NCBI GenBank assembly: GCA_028694115.1
Contig: JAQUUB010000028.1
Coordinates: 1-46,754, forward strand
Origin: Lachnospiraceae bacterium
GTDB taxonomy: Bacteria; Bacillota_A; Clostridia; Lachnospirales; Lachnospiraceae
Reading direction: 5' to 3'
Length of the DNA stretch: 46,754 bases
Each line of letters starts with the position of its first letter. Position 1 is the first letter of the stretch. Under the pieces are notes generated by a model. That model was not told where the DNA came from. It ran no database searches and saw only the letters and a program-made list of their open reading frames with translations. The position numbers were made by a program, and so were the translations under genes. This document shows positions 10,110 to 18,930 of this stretch, one piece after another.

Positions 10110-12062
10110 TTATTTGTTTGGTCTTGCATACATTACAACACTTCCATTATGGAAATCTCCATATACAACACCTTCTGCTTCATTCTTTGCCTCGACCATC
10201 TTTCCATTACCAGCATAAATTCCAACATGACTGATGTTCTTGTATCTGCCATTTGTGGTGTAACTATAGAAAATAAGATCTCCAGGTTGTAAGTCTGCTT
10301 CTGTTATACTCTTTCCAGCTTCGTCAAGACCCTGTGCTTCTGCTGCCGCTGTGGTCGCACCACAAAAACTGATATCGACGCCAGCCGCTTTCCACGAATA
10401 GTAAGCCAATGAACTGCAATCGTAATAATTTCCTGTATCTCTATAATCCTGACTATATGGATATCCTACTTTACTTAATGCAAAACTTACGGTTGCCTTC
10501 TGAGTTGGATCAATGATACTACTAACGATTTCATCAATTTCCGCATGGGTTAGAGAGGATACGCTATTTCCACTGCCACTTCCTCCAGCAGATCCCCCAC
10601 TACTATAGCCTATCATCGCTAGGTTTTCTGGACTCATCATTTCATTGATTAGTTCTATCTGGTCTTCATCAAAGTTATATTCGGCAATCATATCTCTGTA
10701 ATCTTTCAGCACAACATTAACAGAAAGAATTGTTTCCGAATCTGTTGTTCCATCTTCATTCTCATGGGTTTCTGTTCGGGAGCTGGTCGTGTACGAACAC
10801 ATATCATTAACTATATCCTGAAGCCAACTTTTTGACATATCATTCATGATTGTAGCCGTATCACCAATGCCATGCTTTACCATATAGACACACATGATAT
10901 CGTAATAATTGCTTGGACTAGCAGCTGTTCCTTCATAGTCCACATAGACGATTTCTCCACTATCATATCCCTTATGCTCATTGGCTAGTGTGTTGACATC
11001 TCTGTTAAAATTGGCAACATATTCTGTTGTAACACTCATTACCGTATCACCTTCTTCCAACGGTGGCAGGAATAGAGCAAACGGGGAATTATAAATCGTT
11101 GCAACTACTGTAACAACTGGAACTGTTATAACAGATATCAGTAAAATCAATATTAACAAGAATCCTCCCACAGCAAGAGCCATTTTCTTTAATGGAATGG
11201 CAGCCCGATTCATAACTAAGTCTTTTAAAAGTTTTATTAAACTATCTTGTTGTTTATCCTGGGAATTCATCTTATCCATAAAGAATTTGATTTTACGGAC
11301 TCGGCTGTTACGCTTCATATCATCATGGTCAATCTTTGCTCCTACAATTTCTCCGGTAGCAATTCCAATCAACGGACTAAGTGGTCCAACTGCCGCAGTT
11401 CCTGCTACTGTCACAGCAACATCAGTTGCAACTTTTGTAGTTACTTTCGCTGTTTTCTTTGCAGTTTCTTTTACCACTTTCTTTGCAGTGTCCTTTGCCG
11501 CTTTCTTTGTAACTTTCTGTGTTGTCTTTTTAATCTGCCTTCTTGCAAGCTTCCTACCAGACTCCACCTTTTTAATCTTTCGCTTCTTCTCTGCTATTGA
11601 CTTCTGCCTAAAGAATTCTGCTCCTTTAGAAACGGCTCCAGTCATGGGTCGTGTAACCCCATAGGCAATCATTGCTGCATCTCTTACTTCATCTGCACCA
11701 TCCATCTGATTTGCTGTTGCATTTGCTCCTGCTGCCCCCACTAACTTAATACTAGAATGCTTTGTCTTAATAGACTTTTTGTCAACCTTGATATTTCTGT
11801 TATGCTGATGGATTCGTCCTCTACGTTCTGCCTGATCCTGATGAATCGTGTTTTTCCGATACGTAGTTTTGCCCTTTCGACGAAATATAGCTTTTCCCAT
11901 TGTCTGCGTATTCACTGTGTCTGACTTAATCTTAGGACTTCTATTTACAGAATAAACATTGTGTCCCTTAATCCCAGTAGACTTTGCTTCATGGGAATGA
12001 ATCTTAGGCTTTGATTTTGTGTGGATTACCATCGGTTTGTCATCCACTTTATTAATTTTCAA
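10110..12062 (-). CDS. Conjugation-associated NlpC/P60 wall hydrolase, 650 aa
   Basis: Membrane-anchored peptidoglycan hydrolase that probably opens the wall for the conjugation channel (VirB1-like role). I use the TTG start at 12062, giving MKINKVDDKPMVIHTKSKPK, the typical N-terminus of this family. It has GAAGG upstream, and the frame further upstream runs through a terminator hairpin. A Lys/Thr/Ala repeat segment spans ~177-215 (KKAAKDTAKKVVKETAKK). A strong membrane helix lies at ~304-330. A Ser/Gly linker precedes the C-terminal NlpC/P60 domain (~525-650) with catalytic Cys in YDCSS (~550) and His in SHVGIY (~613). It is separated from virB4 here by the RIT element and the cargo genes. 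Confidence 0.85.
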   Translation of the reverse strand: MKINKVDDKPMVIHTKSKPKIHSHEAKSTGIKGHNVYSVNRSPKIKSDTVNTQTMGKAIFRRKGKTTYRKNTIHQDQAERRGRIHQHNRNIKVDKKSIKTKHSSIKLVGAAGANATANQMDGADEVRDAAMIAYGVTRPMTGAVSKGAEFFRQKSIAEKKRKIKKVESGRKLARRQIKKTTQKVTKKAAKDTAKKVVKETAKKTAKVTTKVATDVAVTVAGTAAVGPLSPLIGIATGEIVGAKIDHDDMKRNSRVRKIKFFMDKMNSQDKQQDSLIKLLKDLVMNRAAIPLKKMALAVGGFLLILILLISVITVPVVTVVATIYNSPFALFLPPLEEGDTVMSVTTEYVANFNRDVNTLANEHKGYDSGEIVYVDYEGTAASPSNYYDIMCVYMVKHGIGDTATIMNDMSKSWLQDIVNDMCSYTTSSRTETHENEDGTTDSETILSVNVVLKDYRDMIAEYNFDEDQIELINEMMSPENLAMIGYSSGGSAGGSGSGNSVSSLTHAEIDEIVSSIIDPTQKATVSFALSKVGYPYSQDYRDTGNYYDCSSLAYYSWKAAGVDISFCGATTAAAEAQGLDEAGKSITEADLQPGDLIFYSYTTNGRYKNISHVGIYAGNGKMVEAKNEAEGVVYGDFHNGSVVMYARPNK

Positions 12063-12089
12063 TTGTCTCACCTTCTTTCCATTCTGGAT

Positions 12090-12128
12090 AAAAAAAGAGA
12101 GCAGACAAGTTTTTGGCTTGCATGCTCT
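12090..12128 (-). terminator. Intrinsic terminator
   Basis: On the minus strand, AGAGCA pairs with TGCTCT and an inner AAG pairs with CTT around an A-rich loop. This is followed by CTTTTTT. It lies after the 106-aa gene and before the TTG start of the wall hydrolase, so it closes or attenuates the transcript carrying the cargo genes. Confidence 0.7.
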
Positions 12129-12143
12129 ATGTATCATTATTTG

Positions 12144-12464
12144 TTATTCAGTTACATTTTGATCTTGGAAATCAACTGCGAATTCCTTCTTTAGTCTCTT
12201 CAGCAATTTGCTATGCCTACTTTGATAATGCTTGTATATCTCATCTTCTGGAATCCATATTTCAGCAGATTCTATCTTTTCAAATACAGATAACAAAATC
12301 TCATCTACTCTTTGTTTATCAGGTACTTTCTTATATTTCAGATAACAGTCCTTATACGCTTCATATTCCCACTCTGCAATTTTTGTCTTTTGAGATTCCT
12401 TTAGTGCAGAGAATTTCTTATTGGTTTGAAGTAACCTTCCATCTATTATTTGATGATTTTTCAT
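12144..12464 (-). CDS. Hypothetical conjugative-element protein, 106 aa
   Basis: A Lys/Glu-rich, helical soluble protein starting MKNHQIIDGRLLQTNKKFSA, with YEAYKDCYLKYKKVPDKQ in the middle. A GGAG lies upstream of the ATG. It sits between the cargo block and the wall hydrolase, and probably belongs to the conjugation backbone rather than the cargo (inference from position). No named domain is recognised. Confidence 0.6.
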   Translation of the reverse strand: MKNHQIIDGRLLQTNKKFSALKESQKTKIAEWEYEAYKDCYLKYKKVPDKQRVDEILLSVFEKIESAEIWIPEDEIYKHYQSRHSKLLKRLKKEFAVDFQDQNVTE

Positions 12465-12504
12465 GAAAATTAACTCCTACGTTAAGAATTTTACGTTGCC
12501 TATA

Positions 12505-13566
12505 TTATTCCATGATAATTATTTTTTTCTTTGTCATATCAACCTTTATTTCAGCACCAATAGGTAGTGTGCATCTTGGTGTTGCATGTCCGAAATTCAC
12601 ATTATAAAGTATGGGTATTTTTTCATTTGCAATAACTTCTTTTAAAGCAACTTTATATTCCTCATAGAATGATTCATCCTGTGGTTTTCCTACAATAATA
12701 CCACTAACAACTTCAAATACACCTTTTTCTTTTATTGCACGTAACTCTTTTGCAAAAAGATCAGGCGATGGTTTCTCCTCACAAGTTTCTATAAATAAGA
12801 TTTTGTCTTTCCATTCACTTTGTTCTGGAAATAGGTGATATTTTTCACAAATCTTCACTTCATCTTCATATCTACTGCCAGCCAAAATATCATAAAGGCT
12901 TTCCAAACACCCACCTAATAATCTTCCTGAAAAAATTTCTTTTCCTTGTAGCAGTTCATAACCTCTTGATTCATCATGCGCAACTCTTGATGTTCCAACA
13001 GCGGCCTTTGAAAAATCAGTTCTTTCTTCGTACCAGATTTTACTCGATGTAATCTCTTTTTGCTCATGTCCTTCTAAATAACCTTCAAATGCTTTTTTAC
13101 TATAAGGTAACATTTGATTATCTATTTCTCCCAAATCACAAATAAAATTAGGTCCATAATAAGTAGTAAGCCCTAACTGATAAAACATTAGGTGATTGAT
13201 TGTTGTATCCGAAAAACCTGTAAATAGCTTTGGAGTCTTTTTTACTGATGATATGAAATCTATATCATCCATCAGATATGGAAGAAGTCTATAAGTATCA
13301 TCTCCTCCTATTGCACATATAATTCCAGCTATAGAGTCATCTAAAAAAGCCTTTTTTAAATCTTCGGCTCTTGCTTTTGGGTTTGCTTTTAAAAATTCAA
13401 TTCCTTTTAAAGAATTTGGCATAAAAATCGGTTCTAAGCAGTACTCTTTTAATCTATTTACACCAATCTCTATATTATGACTGCAGAAATCTTCTCCCAA
13501 CATTCCACTTGAAAGACTGACAATCGCTACTCTATCTCCTTTTTTTAACTTACGCGGTATAATCAA
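12505..13566 (-). CDS. S66 family peptidase (LD-carboxypeptidase / MccF-like), 353 aa
   Basis: Serine peptidase of family S66. It has the expected length and landmarks: N-terminal GDRVAIVSLSSG, IGGDDTYRLLPY (~87-98), nucleophile Ser119 in GFSDTT, a Glu in LFIETCEEKPSP (~251) and His in NFGHATPR (~327), forming the family's Ser-Glu-His triad. S66 enzymes either trim LD-tetrapeptides from recycled murein or, in the MccF branch, hydrolyse the amide of microcin C-like aminoacyl nucleotides. Neighbouring GNAT acetyltransferases favour a self-immunity or resistance role, but the assignment to LdcA or MccF needs a tree. It is the last gene of the cargo block. Confidence 0.88.
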   Translation of the reverse strand: MIIPRKLKKGDRVAIVSLSSGMLGEDFCSHNIEIGVNRLKEYCLEPIFMPNSLKGIEFLKANPKARAEDLKKAFLDDSIAGIICAIGGDDTYRLLPYLMDDIDFISSVKKTPKLFTGFSDTTINHLMFYQLGLTTYYGPNFICDLGEIDNQMLPYSKKAFEGYLEGHEQKEITSSKIWYEERTDFSKAAVGTSRVAHDESRGYELLQGKEIFSGRLLGGCLESLYDILAGSRYEDEVKICEKYHLFPEQSEWKDKILFIETCEEKPSPDLFAKELRAIKEKGVFEVVSGIIVGKPQDESFYEEYKVALKEVIANEKIPILYNVNFGHATPRCTLPIGAEIKVDMTKKKIIIME

Positions 13567-13643
13567 TTCTATGCTCCTCCCTGGTTTATTTTTATCTTAA
13601 TATTGTTTGCTTTACTTTTAAATTCTCATTGTAACTTACAATA

Positions 13644-14117
13644 TTACAGATAATTAATCATTATAAATTCCTCTTCATTTTCATCGAAGATTTTAAATCC
13701 GACTTTTAAGTACATTTTTAAGGCATAATTTTCTTTCTGGACTGCTAATGATGCTTTCTTATATCCCATTTGCTTTAATGATGACAACATTTGCTTCATC
13801 AAAGCTGTCCCTATTCCACATCCACGGTATTCTTTATATAAAGATATTGCAAATGATGGGGTTTCATTATCAATATGACCGTAATCATTCATAATTCGAA
13901 CCCACACAGCTCCCACAATTTTTTCATCAACTTCAGCAATAAAACAATAATCATCCTTTTGCTTTCCGAAGTCAGAAATATACACCTGTATATCAGGTTG
14001 ATTAATTATGCTTTTTGGTGGTGCCTCTTTTCCTTCTGGAATATAAATTGCCTCATATATAAAATCATTAAGTAATACATACTCATCTTCTTTTGGTTGT
14101 CTTATTTTGTAATTCAT
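13644..14117 (-). CDS. GNAT N-acetyltransferase, 157 aa
   Basis: Single-domain GNAT of typical length. The acetyl-CoA pyrophosphate loop is visible as YRGCGIGTALM (~107-117), preceded by FAISLYKE (beta 4). A late ENYALKMYLKVGFKIF block is the typical motif B. The N-terminal strand is IRQPKEDEYVLL. The substrate cannot be read from sequence. It lies between the S66 peptidase and a second GNAT in the cargo block and may be co-transcribed with both. Confidence 0.85.
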   Translation of the reverse strand: MNYKIRQPKEDEYVLLNDFIYEAIYIPEGKEAPPKSIINQPDIQVYISDFGKQKDDYCFIAEVDEKIVGAVWVRIMNDYGHIDNETPSFAISLYKEYRGCGIGTALMKQMLSSLKQMGYKKASLAVQKENYALKMYLKVGFKIFDENEEEFIMINYL

Positions 14118-14185
14118 TATCTACCTCCGATTTTTTATTTTAGTAATCGGATTTCATTCCGCACATAACGTCACCTCCTGTTAGT

Positions 14186-14716
14186 TTATTTCGATACAAA
14201 CTTGTAGTATTTCCCCGTTGTCTTTATTTCTCCTCCATTACATTCATAAGGTACCATTTTTTCATAACCGAATCCCAGTTTTTGAATAACACGTCCAGAT
14301 TCTGGATTTTCTATCGCGTGAATAGCAATACATTCTTTTATTGTAAGTTCGTTAATTGCATATTCCATTACCTGATGCATTGCCTCTGTAATGTATCCTT
14401 TTCCCCAATACATTTTACCAAGATTATAGGATATATCCCAGTTATTTTCTTCATCATTGTAGTAAATTAGGCAGGTACCAATTATTTCATCTGTCTGTTT
14501 CAGCACAATAATCCAACGATACCATTTATCATTTTCAATGTTCCACAACTCATAACGAATAAATTCTTGCGTTTCTTTTATATCTTTACTTGCTTTCCAG
14601 TACATATATCTAGAAACATCTTCGTCCTGCATCCAACAGTTAAATATTGCATCAACATCCTCAGTCTTTATTTGTCTAAGCATCAGTCTTTCTGTCTCTA
14701 ATTTTGGTGTAAACAT
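14186..14716 (-). CDS. RimJ/RimL-type GNAT acetyltransferase, 176 aa
   Basis: RimJ/RimL-like GNAT. LETERLMLRQIKTEDVDAIF at the N-terminus, WGKGYITEAM as acetyl-CoA loop, then NPESGRVIQKLGFGYEK. I start at MFTPKLETERL because GGGAG lies 7 bases before that ATG. A longer frame starts at 14761 without a ribosome binding site. RimL-type domains acetylate N-terminal amines, and the RimL-like part of MccE detoxifies processed microcin C (family knowledge). With the S66 peptidase nearby, this makes antibiotic self-immunity a reasonable but unproven reading. Confidence 0.85.
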   Translation of the reverse strand: MFTPKLETERLMLRQIKTEDVDAIFNCWMQDEDVSRYMYWKASKDIKETQEFIRYELWNIENDKWYRWIIVLKQTDEIIGTCLIYYNDEENNWDISYNLGKMYWGKGYITEAMHQVMEYAINELTIKECIAIHAIENPESGRVIQKLGFGYEKMVPYECNGGEIKTTGKYYKFVSK

Positions 14717-14778
14717 TAGCAATCTCCCTTCAATCACATGATGAACTTCATTATTTCGCATTGCACATTGCTACTAGC

Positions 14779-15648
14779 CTATAAGAGAAAATCAACAATC
14801 ATTTGCTTTTCTTTTTTTGTTAGCACATTTATGTGACCACGCGTTTTTAACAAATATGTAGTGCAATGCTGAATATATTTATTTGCACGAGGTATTACTC
14901 TTTTAGCTGGGAATAGGCAATCATTTTCTCCTGCTAAAACCAAGGTAGGAGCTTCACATTTTATCAAGTCTGAACCTTTCACATTACTTGGCATCCCTGC
15001 TTTAATTTTGGCATGATCAATACTGCATTTTGCTGTTTCAAAAATATCCATGTCAATATTTTCTTTCGTTATAGCCATTGGCATTATACATTTTTCAAGC
15101 CATTTTTGTTTTTGAGTGATCCAATACATAATCATTGGATACATCATTCTAATACTATTAATTGCAGGGGCATTATTAATTCCTGACGGAACATACAATA
15201 CAGCCTTTTCGATTTTTTCAGGGGCAACGCACATTGTCTTTGCTAAAATACCTGCACCGAATGACCCAGCAAAACATGCAATTTTAGTAAAATTAAGAGA
15301 AGTGATAACCTCACTTGCCCACTTTCCATAATCATTATTATTAGGTAAAAGCGAAACTTCAGCACTTTTCCCAGGATGTCCTATTGTATCTACTGCATAA
15401 ATATGAAAATCTTTTAACAAGAAATTACATGCAAGTAAATTATACGCCGTAGTTGCGTTTCCACCATGAAAAACAAGCAACGGTACACCATCAAAATTGC
15501 CTGTTTCAATAATGTGTGTGTTTCCAAATGATGTATTTACAAACAACTCCTTAAACGGAATTGGAAGCCGTTTTAACTGTTTGTCATATAATGCTAGTAT
15601 TTCATTTTTGCCCTCTTTACTTTTATAAATTGTTTTCAATATACTCAC
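14779..15648 (-). CDS. Alpha/beta hydrolase, 289 aa
   Basis: Alpha/beta hydrolase fold enzyme: oxyanion-region VFHGGNATTAY, IYAVDTIGHPGKS, nucleophile elbow AGSFGAG (Ala replacing the first Gly of GxSxG), acid in LAGENDCLFP and the catalytic His in TRGHINVL near the C-terminus. The length matches single-domain esterase or peptide hydrolase members. No signal peptide is seen, so it is probably cytoplasmic. The substrate is unknown. It is the third gene of the cargo block, separated by about 73 bases from the HNH-like gene upstream. Confidence 0.8.
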   Translation of the reverse strand: MSILKTIYKSKEGKNEILALYDKQLKRLPIPFKELFVNTSFGNTHIIETGNFDGVPLLVFHGGNATTAYNLLACNFLLKDFHIYAVDTIGHPGKSAEVSLLPNNNDYGKWASEVITSLNFTKIACFAGSFGAGILAKTMCVAPEKIEKAVLYVPSGINNAPAINSIRMMYPMIMYWITQKQKWLEKCIMPMAITKENIDMDIFETAKCSIDHAKIKAGMPSNVKGSDLIKCEAPTLVLAGENDCLFPAKRVIPRANKYIQHCTTYLLKTRGHINVLTKKEKQMIVDFLL

Positions 15649-15721
15649 CTACCCATTTCGTAATATTATATCGTAATTATAACTTATAATCATATCATTT
15701 TTATAGCTTCGTATTATCATC

Positions 15722-16786
15722 TTATATCATCTTTTCAGGTGTAAGTGCCCACTGTGACGACAGAAAATTAGGAATCTCATCCATTTTCACAGGTTGATAA
15801 GAAAGCCCAAAATAATTATCCGGCCCAAGAAATCCCAAATTGGGATTGCCATTATTTTCTTGTCCAAGTAATGACAATTTTTCATCTGATTCTACTATTT
15901 CTTTTATTGTCTTTGATATAAAATAATTTTCGGTGTAAGTAAATATAATATAGTTTAAAAATTGAAGCGTCCTTTGCTCAGAAGTACCGTTTATTTGATG
16001 ACGAAGCTTTCTATATAATTTGTCACGTTTATGATAATATGCTAAAATAACGCTTTCTTCCTGAAGAGGAAAAATCGCCAAATGCATAAATTGCATGCGA
16101 ACAGATTCGGACATATCAAAAATATTATTAATCTCATTTCCCTCTAAATCCTCTGGTAATGCTATTGCGCTTTGAAGTGCAATTGGTACTTTATACGGTA
16201 ATAATTTGCTAAATAAAATTTGATATCCTCCGTTTAAATTATTATCAGCAATTTCCTTATGAAACTGCAGTTCTTCATTAAAATCTCTCACATCTAAACC
16301 TGTAATTCCAGCTAAATCTTCTGGATTAGAATACGCATTAAATTGTCGCTGTAATAACTTATGTAGCTCTTCTTCCTGAGTTCTCTTGCTTAACAATAAT
16401 AGAAAATCTTTTACAGCTATTTCGGCAAGCATTTTATCTGATATCTTTAATTTTAAATTTTGTTCATCTTCGTAATCTTTAAAAAATAATCCATCACAAC
16501 TATTACAGATATAGAAGAATGTACCAGAATTCTTTACTCCTTTTTCAATGTCGACAACATCTATTCCCAATAATGCTGATGCATGAAGTACCTTTCCATT
16601 ATCTGCTATATTTCTTAGCACCAATTGTGGTACTGAATGTGAATTGCAAAAACTTGTTTGTTCCTTTCCACACAAAATACACTTTCCTGGTTTTGCTAAA
16701 TTTCGTGACTCTGAAAGTATTTTATTTATTTTTTTTCTGAGCTCCACTACATCTGTTCCTTCAGGAATATCAATTAATTTTTTCAT
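15722..16786 (-). CDS. HNH-like zinc-motif protein of unknown function, 354 aa
   Basis: Uncharacterised protein with two Cys pairs near the N-terminus: CILCGKEQTSFCNSHSVP (~38-55) and YICNSCDGLFFKDYED (~92-107). The CxxCG...SHxxP...CxxC...FxxYED spacing resembles HNH/AP2-like nuclease treble clefs, where the His after Ser is catalytic (inference). The remaining ~240 residues are helical with no known motif. It lies about 19 bases downstream of the 271-aa gene, so the two probably form one transcriptional unit. A restriction or defence function is possible. A zinc-binding regulator cannot be excluded. Confidence 0.6.
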   Translation of the reverse strand: MKKLIDIPEGTDVVELRKKINKILSESRNLAKPGKCILCGKEQTSFCNSHSVPQLVLRNIADNGKVLHASALLGIDVVDIEKGVKNSGTFFYICNSCDGLFFKDYEDEQNLKLKISDKMLAEIAVKDFLLLLSKRTQEEELHKLLQRQFNAYSNPEDLAGITGLDVRDFNEELQFHKEIADNNLNGGYQILFSKLLPYKVPIALQSAIALPEDLEGNEINNIFDMSESVRMQFMHLAIFPLQEESVILAYYHKRDKLYRKLRHQINGTSEQRTLQFLNYIIFTYTENYFISKTIKEIVESDEKLSLLGQENNGNPNLGFLGPDNYFGLSYQPVKMDEIPNFLSSQWALTPEKMI

Positions 16787-16805
16787 TTCTTATCTTTCAC
16801 CTCAC

Positions 16806-17621
16806 TCATTCTGTAATTAAAATACAATGATCCACTTTTGCTCTATAGTCATCTCGCACACGTAGTATCGGATTATTACTACTAAATGGTTGCTGAAAAT
16901 AGCAGCCATGTAATGTCCGTAATGAATAACTAATGAGATAAATCACTTTTTCTCGTTGCGTTTTAACATTATCAACTCCATCAAAAATCACATCTTTGAT
17001 CGGAACTCTAAACACTACTCCGTAATACTTAGAGTTTTCTCTGAATTTCCCACATAAATCTATGCCAAGATACCTTTCAATGCATCCTAAAAACTCTGGA
17101 CCAAATTGTAAGTCTCGATAATATCCATCTGATGTTTCTTCAATGTCTGGCCAAAACGTAAATCCATTTATACAAAAATCTTCTTCACCTAAATATCCAA
17201 TTCTCCTTGCTAATAATCCTTGATGCTTTTTTTCTAAAAGTAACGATGGTGTAATCAATTTGTCTTTATAGTAAAACGCCAAATGCCCTTCACAATTTTT
17301 AAACTCTACTTTATTTTTAGCAAGAAAATCTGAAAACATATTTTTTGATAGGAGTAATTCTTTTAATGGCAGCAATTCTACTGGTTTTCTTAAATGTCGA
17401 GCAAGATGATATATATACACTTCATCAACCAAACTAAGGTTTGCCTTGCTTTCAACAAACTGTTCAATCAAATCGTTGAACTTATCCCAGTCACTATTGA
17501 AACCATCTATACATTGCTTATGAAAATCTGAAATTATATCAAAAATATTTGTTTCTTTGCAATTAAAGATACTTGCAATATCTTCTTCTAAATCCCTATA
17601 TGATTCTGTACGAAGTATCAT
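16806..17621 (-). CDS. Uncharacterised partner of the HNH-like gene, 271 aa
   Basis: Soluble protein starting MILRTESYRDLEEDIASIF. No motif I recognise. The N-terminal half is helical, with HLARHLRKPVELLPLKE at ~67-83. The C-terminal half is aromatic and strand-rich (GFTFWPDIEE, YRDLQFGPEFLGCIERYLGI, SYSLRTLHGCYFQQPFSS). A weak GGTGAG ribosome binding site precedes the ATG. It is the first gene of the cargo block, behind a plausible promoter at 17672-17700. Base composition is more AT-rich than the conjugation genes, consistent with separate acquisition. Confidence 0.55.
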   Translation of the reverse strand: MILRTESYRDLEEDIASIFNCKETNIFDIISDFHKQCIDGFNSDWDKFNDLIEQFVESKANLSLVDEVYIYHLARHLRKPVELLPLKELLLSKNMFSDFLAKNKVEFKNCEGHLAFYYKDKLITPSLLLEKKHQGLLARRIGYLGEEDFCINGFTFWPDIEETSDGYYRDLQFGPEFLGCIERYLGIDLCGKFRENSKYYGVVFRVPIKDVIFDGVDNVKTQREKVIYLISYSLRTLHGCYFQQPFSSNNPILRVRDDYRAKVDHCILITE

Positions 17622-17671
17622 GTCTACTCACCGACCTATAAAAATTTGTCATTACTTTTCAACTTAACGCT

Positions 17672-17700
17672 ATTGTAATTATTAAATTGATTTGTCACAA
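17672..17700 (-). promoter_or_regulatory. Possible sigma-A promoter of the cargo block
   Basis: Minus strand reads TTGTGA, 17 bases, TACAAT, which is close to consensus with ideal spacing. Transcription would start about 45 bases before the ATG of the 271-aa gene. A hairpin (AGGTG and CACCT arms within imperfect TGTCA/TGACA outer arms) lies just upstream and could end virB4 or RIT transcription. Prediction only. Confidence 0.4.
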
Positions 17701-17741
17701 GGTGCCTTCCGACACCTAATGACATTATACCATTCCATGAC

Positions 17742-17798
17742 CTATTCAGCGATAAAATTTCCCATTGCTTCCTTAGCCCTCTGTTCCGCAATCTTCTC
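17742..17798 (-). pseudogene. Displaced C-terminal tail of the virB4-like gene
   Basis: Directly outside the left end of the RIT element, the minus strand reads EKIAEQRAKEAMGNFIAE followed by TAG. Joined in silico to the sequence outside the right end, it restores an in-frame ending ...NSRLFH-EKIAEQRAKEA... This is therefore the original last 18 codons of the VirB4-like ATPase gene, cut off by the insertion. It has no start of its own. Confidence 0.75.
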
Positions 17799-17881
17799 AT
17801 TTATCCAAACCAAAATAAAATCCAAACCTTTATTAGAATTGGTGGAAATTCAATGGATGACAATTAAAGGTTTGGATTTTA
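17799..17881. repeat. Left terminal inverted repeat of the RIT element
   Basis: Starts ATTTATCCAAACC and ends GGTTTGGATTTTA. It contains two direct copies of ATCCAAACC (at about 17803 and 17819) and one inverted GGTTTGGAT (about 17868). It aligns along its length with the reverse complement of 21156-21240. These repeated motifs are probably recombinase binding sites. Confidence 0.8.
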
Positions 17882-17892
17882 AATGCTGATGA

Positions 17893-18930
17893 TTAACTTA
17901 AACCACACAGATTGAGAAGCGATCCGTCTGCATTTTTCCACTTAGGTGTAACTTTTTGACTAGTTTCATCTTCGAGTGTTGCTAATGCAGTTGCTTTCAC
18001 ATCATTTGTGATATCTAGGTAAACCATTGTAGTTTGAAGATGTTCATGCCCTAACAAGAGCGAGATTTGAACTATGTTCATACCATCTTCAAGCCAATGT
18101 GATGCTTTAGCATGTCGTATTTGATGTGCATGAAGACTGATGGGAACTTCATCACATATCTCATGTGCACATATGGCATGCTTCTTAAGCATTTTACCTA
18201 CAGCAGGTTGTGTAAGTTTTCCATAAACACCAGTATTTCTGGAATAGAACACATACGCTTCTTGGGCTAGATTGTTGCCATGAAATTCTGCTATATATTT
18301 TTTAAGATGTGAGACAGCTTTAGGTAAAAGTCCTATCGTCCTAATCTTAGTTCCTTTTCCGATGATAGTAATATATGGCTTTTCCACATTTAGGTGTAAC
18401 TGCTTATTTTTTAACGATAGAACTTCATCTATTCTACACGCAGTCGCATACAGCAAAACGATAAGAGCAAGGTCTCGTCTACCTGTTGTATTGGTAACAT
18501 CAGGTACAGACATCAATGCTTTAACAGCATTTTTACTCATGCCTTTCACCTTGGTTTTTGGTTCTTTCAATCTTGGAATCAATGTTGCATCATGATAAAG
18601 GTAAAGACAGTCGATTTCTTTACTTCCAAGATATTTTAGAAATACCCGTAAACACGCCAGACGATTATTGCAGGTTGCTGCGCAACAGTTACGATCATTT
18701 CTTAACCAAAGAATCCATTCTTCTATAGTGGTTCTATTAAAACAGCTTGCGTTCAGACTATTAATGGTGATTCCCTTTTTCTCATCTAAGTACATGATAT
18801 AAAGGGTAAGTGTATATTTATAGGCTCTAATGGTATGCTCACTTTCAGTCAACAAGGATGAGACATAATCATTCACGAAAAATGATATATGGCGAGCTAG
18901 GCATACTCCTTTATTAGTAGATTTCTTCAT
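17893..18930 (-). CDS. RIT tyrosine recombinase C, 345 aa
   Basis: Third recombinase of the trio. Catalytic landmarks of the tyrosine recombinase/phage integrase family are present: Arg in YATACRIDEVLSL, the HxxR box HAHQIRHAKASHW, then LGHEHLQTTMVYLD with the second His and nucleophile Tyr. The N-terminal ~100 residues form the SAM-like core-binding domain (YVSSLLTESEHTIRAYKYTL). The gene overlaps the end of recombinase B. Of two nearby ATGs I favour the second (18930), 9 bases after GGAGG. The first ATG is at 18936. The stop lies 11 bases from the left inverted repeat. Confidence 0.88.
   Translation of the reverse strand: MKKSTNKGVCLARHISFFVNDYVSSLLTESEHTIRAYKYTLTLYIMYLDEKKGITINSLNASCFNRTTIEEWILWLRNDRNCCAATCNNRLACLRVFLKYLGSKEIDCLYLYHDATLIPRLKEPKTKVKGMSKNAVKALMSVPDVTNTTGRRDLALIVLLYATACRIDEVLSLKNKQLHLNVEKPYITIIGKGTKIRTIGLLPKAVSHLKKYIAEFHGNNLAQEAYVFYSRNTGVYGKLTQPAVGKMLKKHAICAHEICDEVPISLHAHQIRHAKASHWLEDGMNIVQISLLLGHEHLQTTMVYLDITNDVKATALATLEDETSQKVTPKWKNADGSLLNLCGLS

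Noticed and set aside
12505..17621. Classical antibiotic-resistance cassette
   Set aside because: No known drug-resistance enzyme is recognisable; the GNATs and S66 peptidase only permit a hypothesis on peptide-nucleotide antibiotics.
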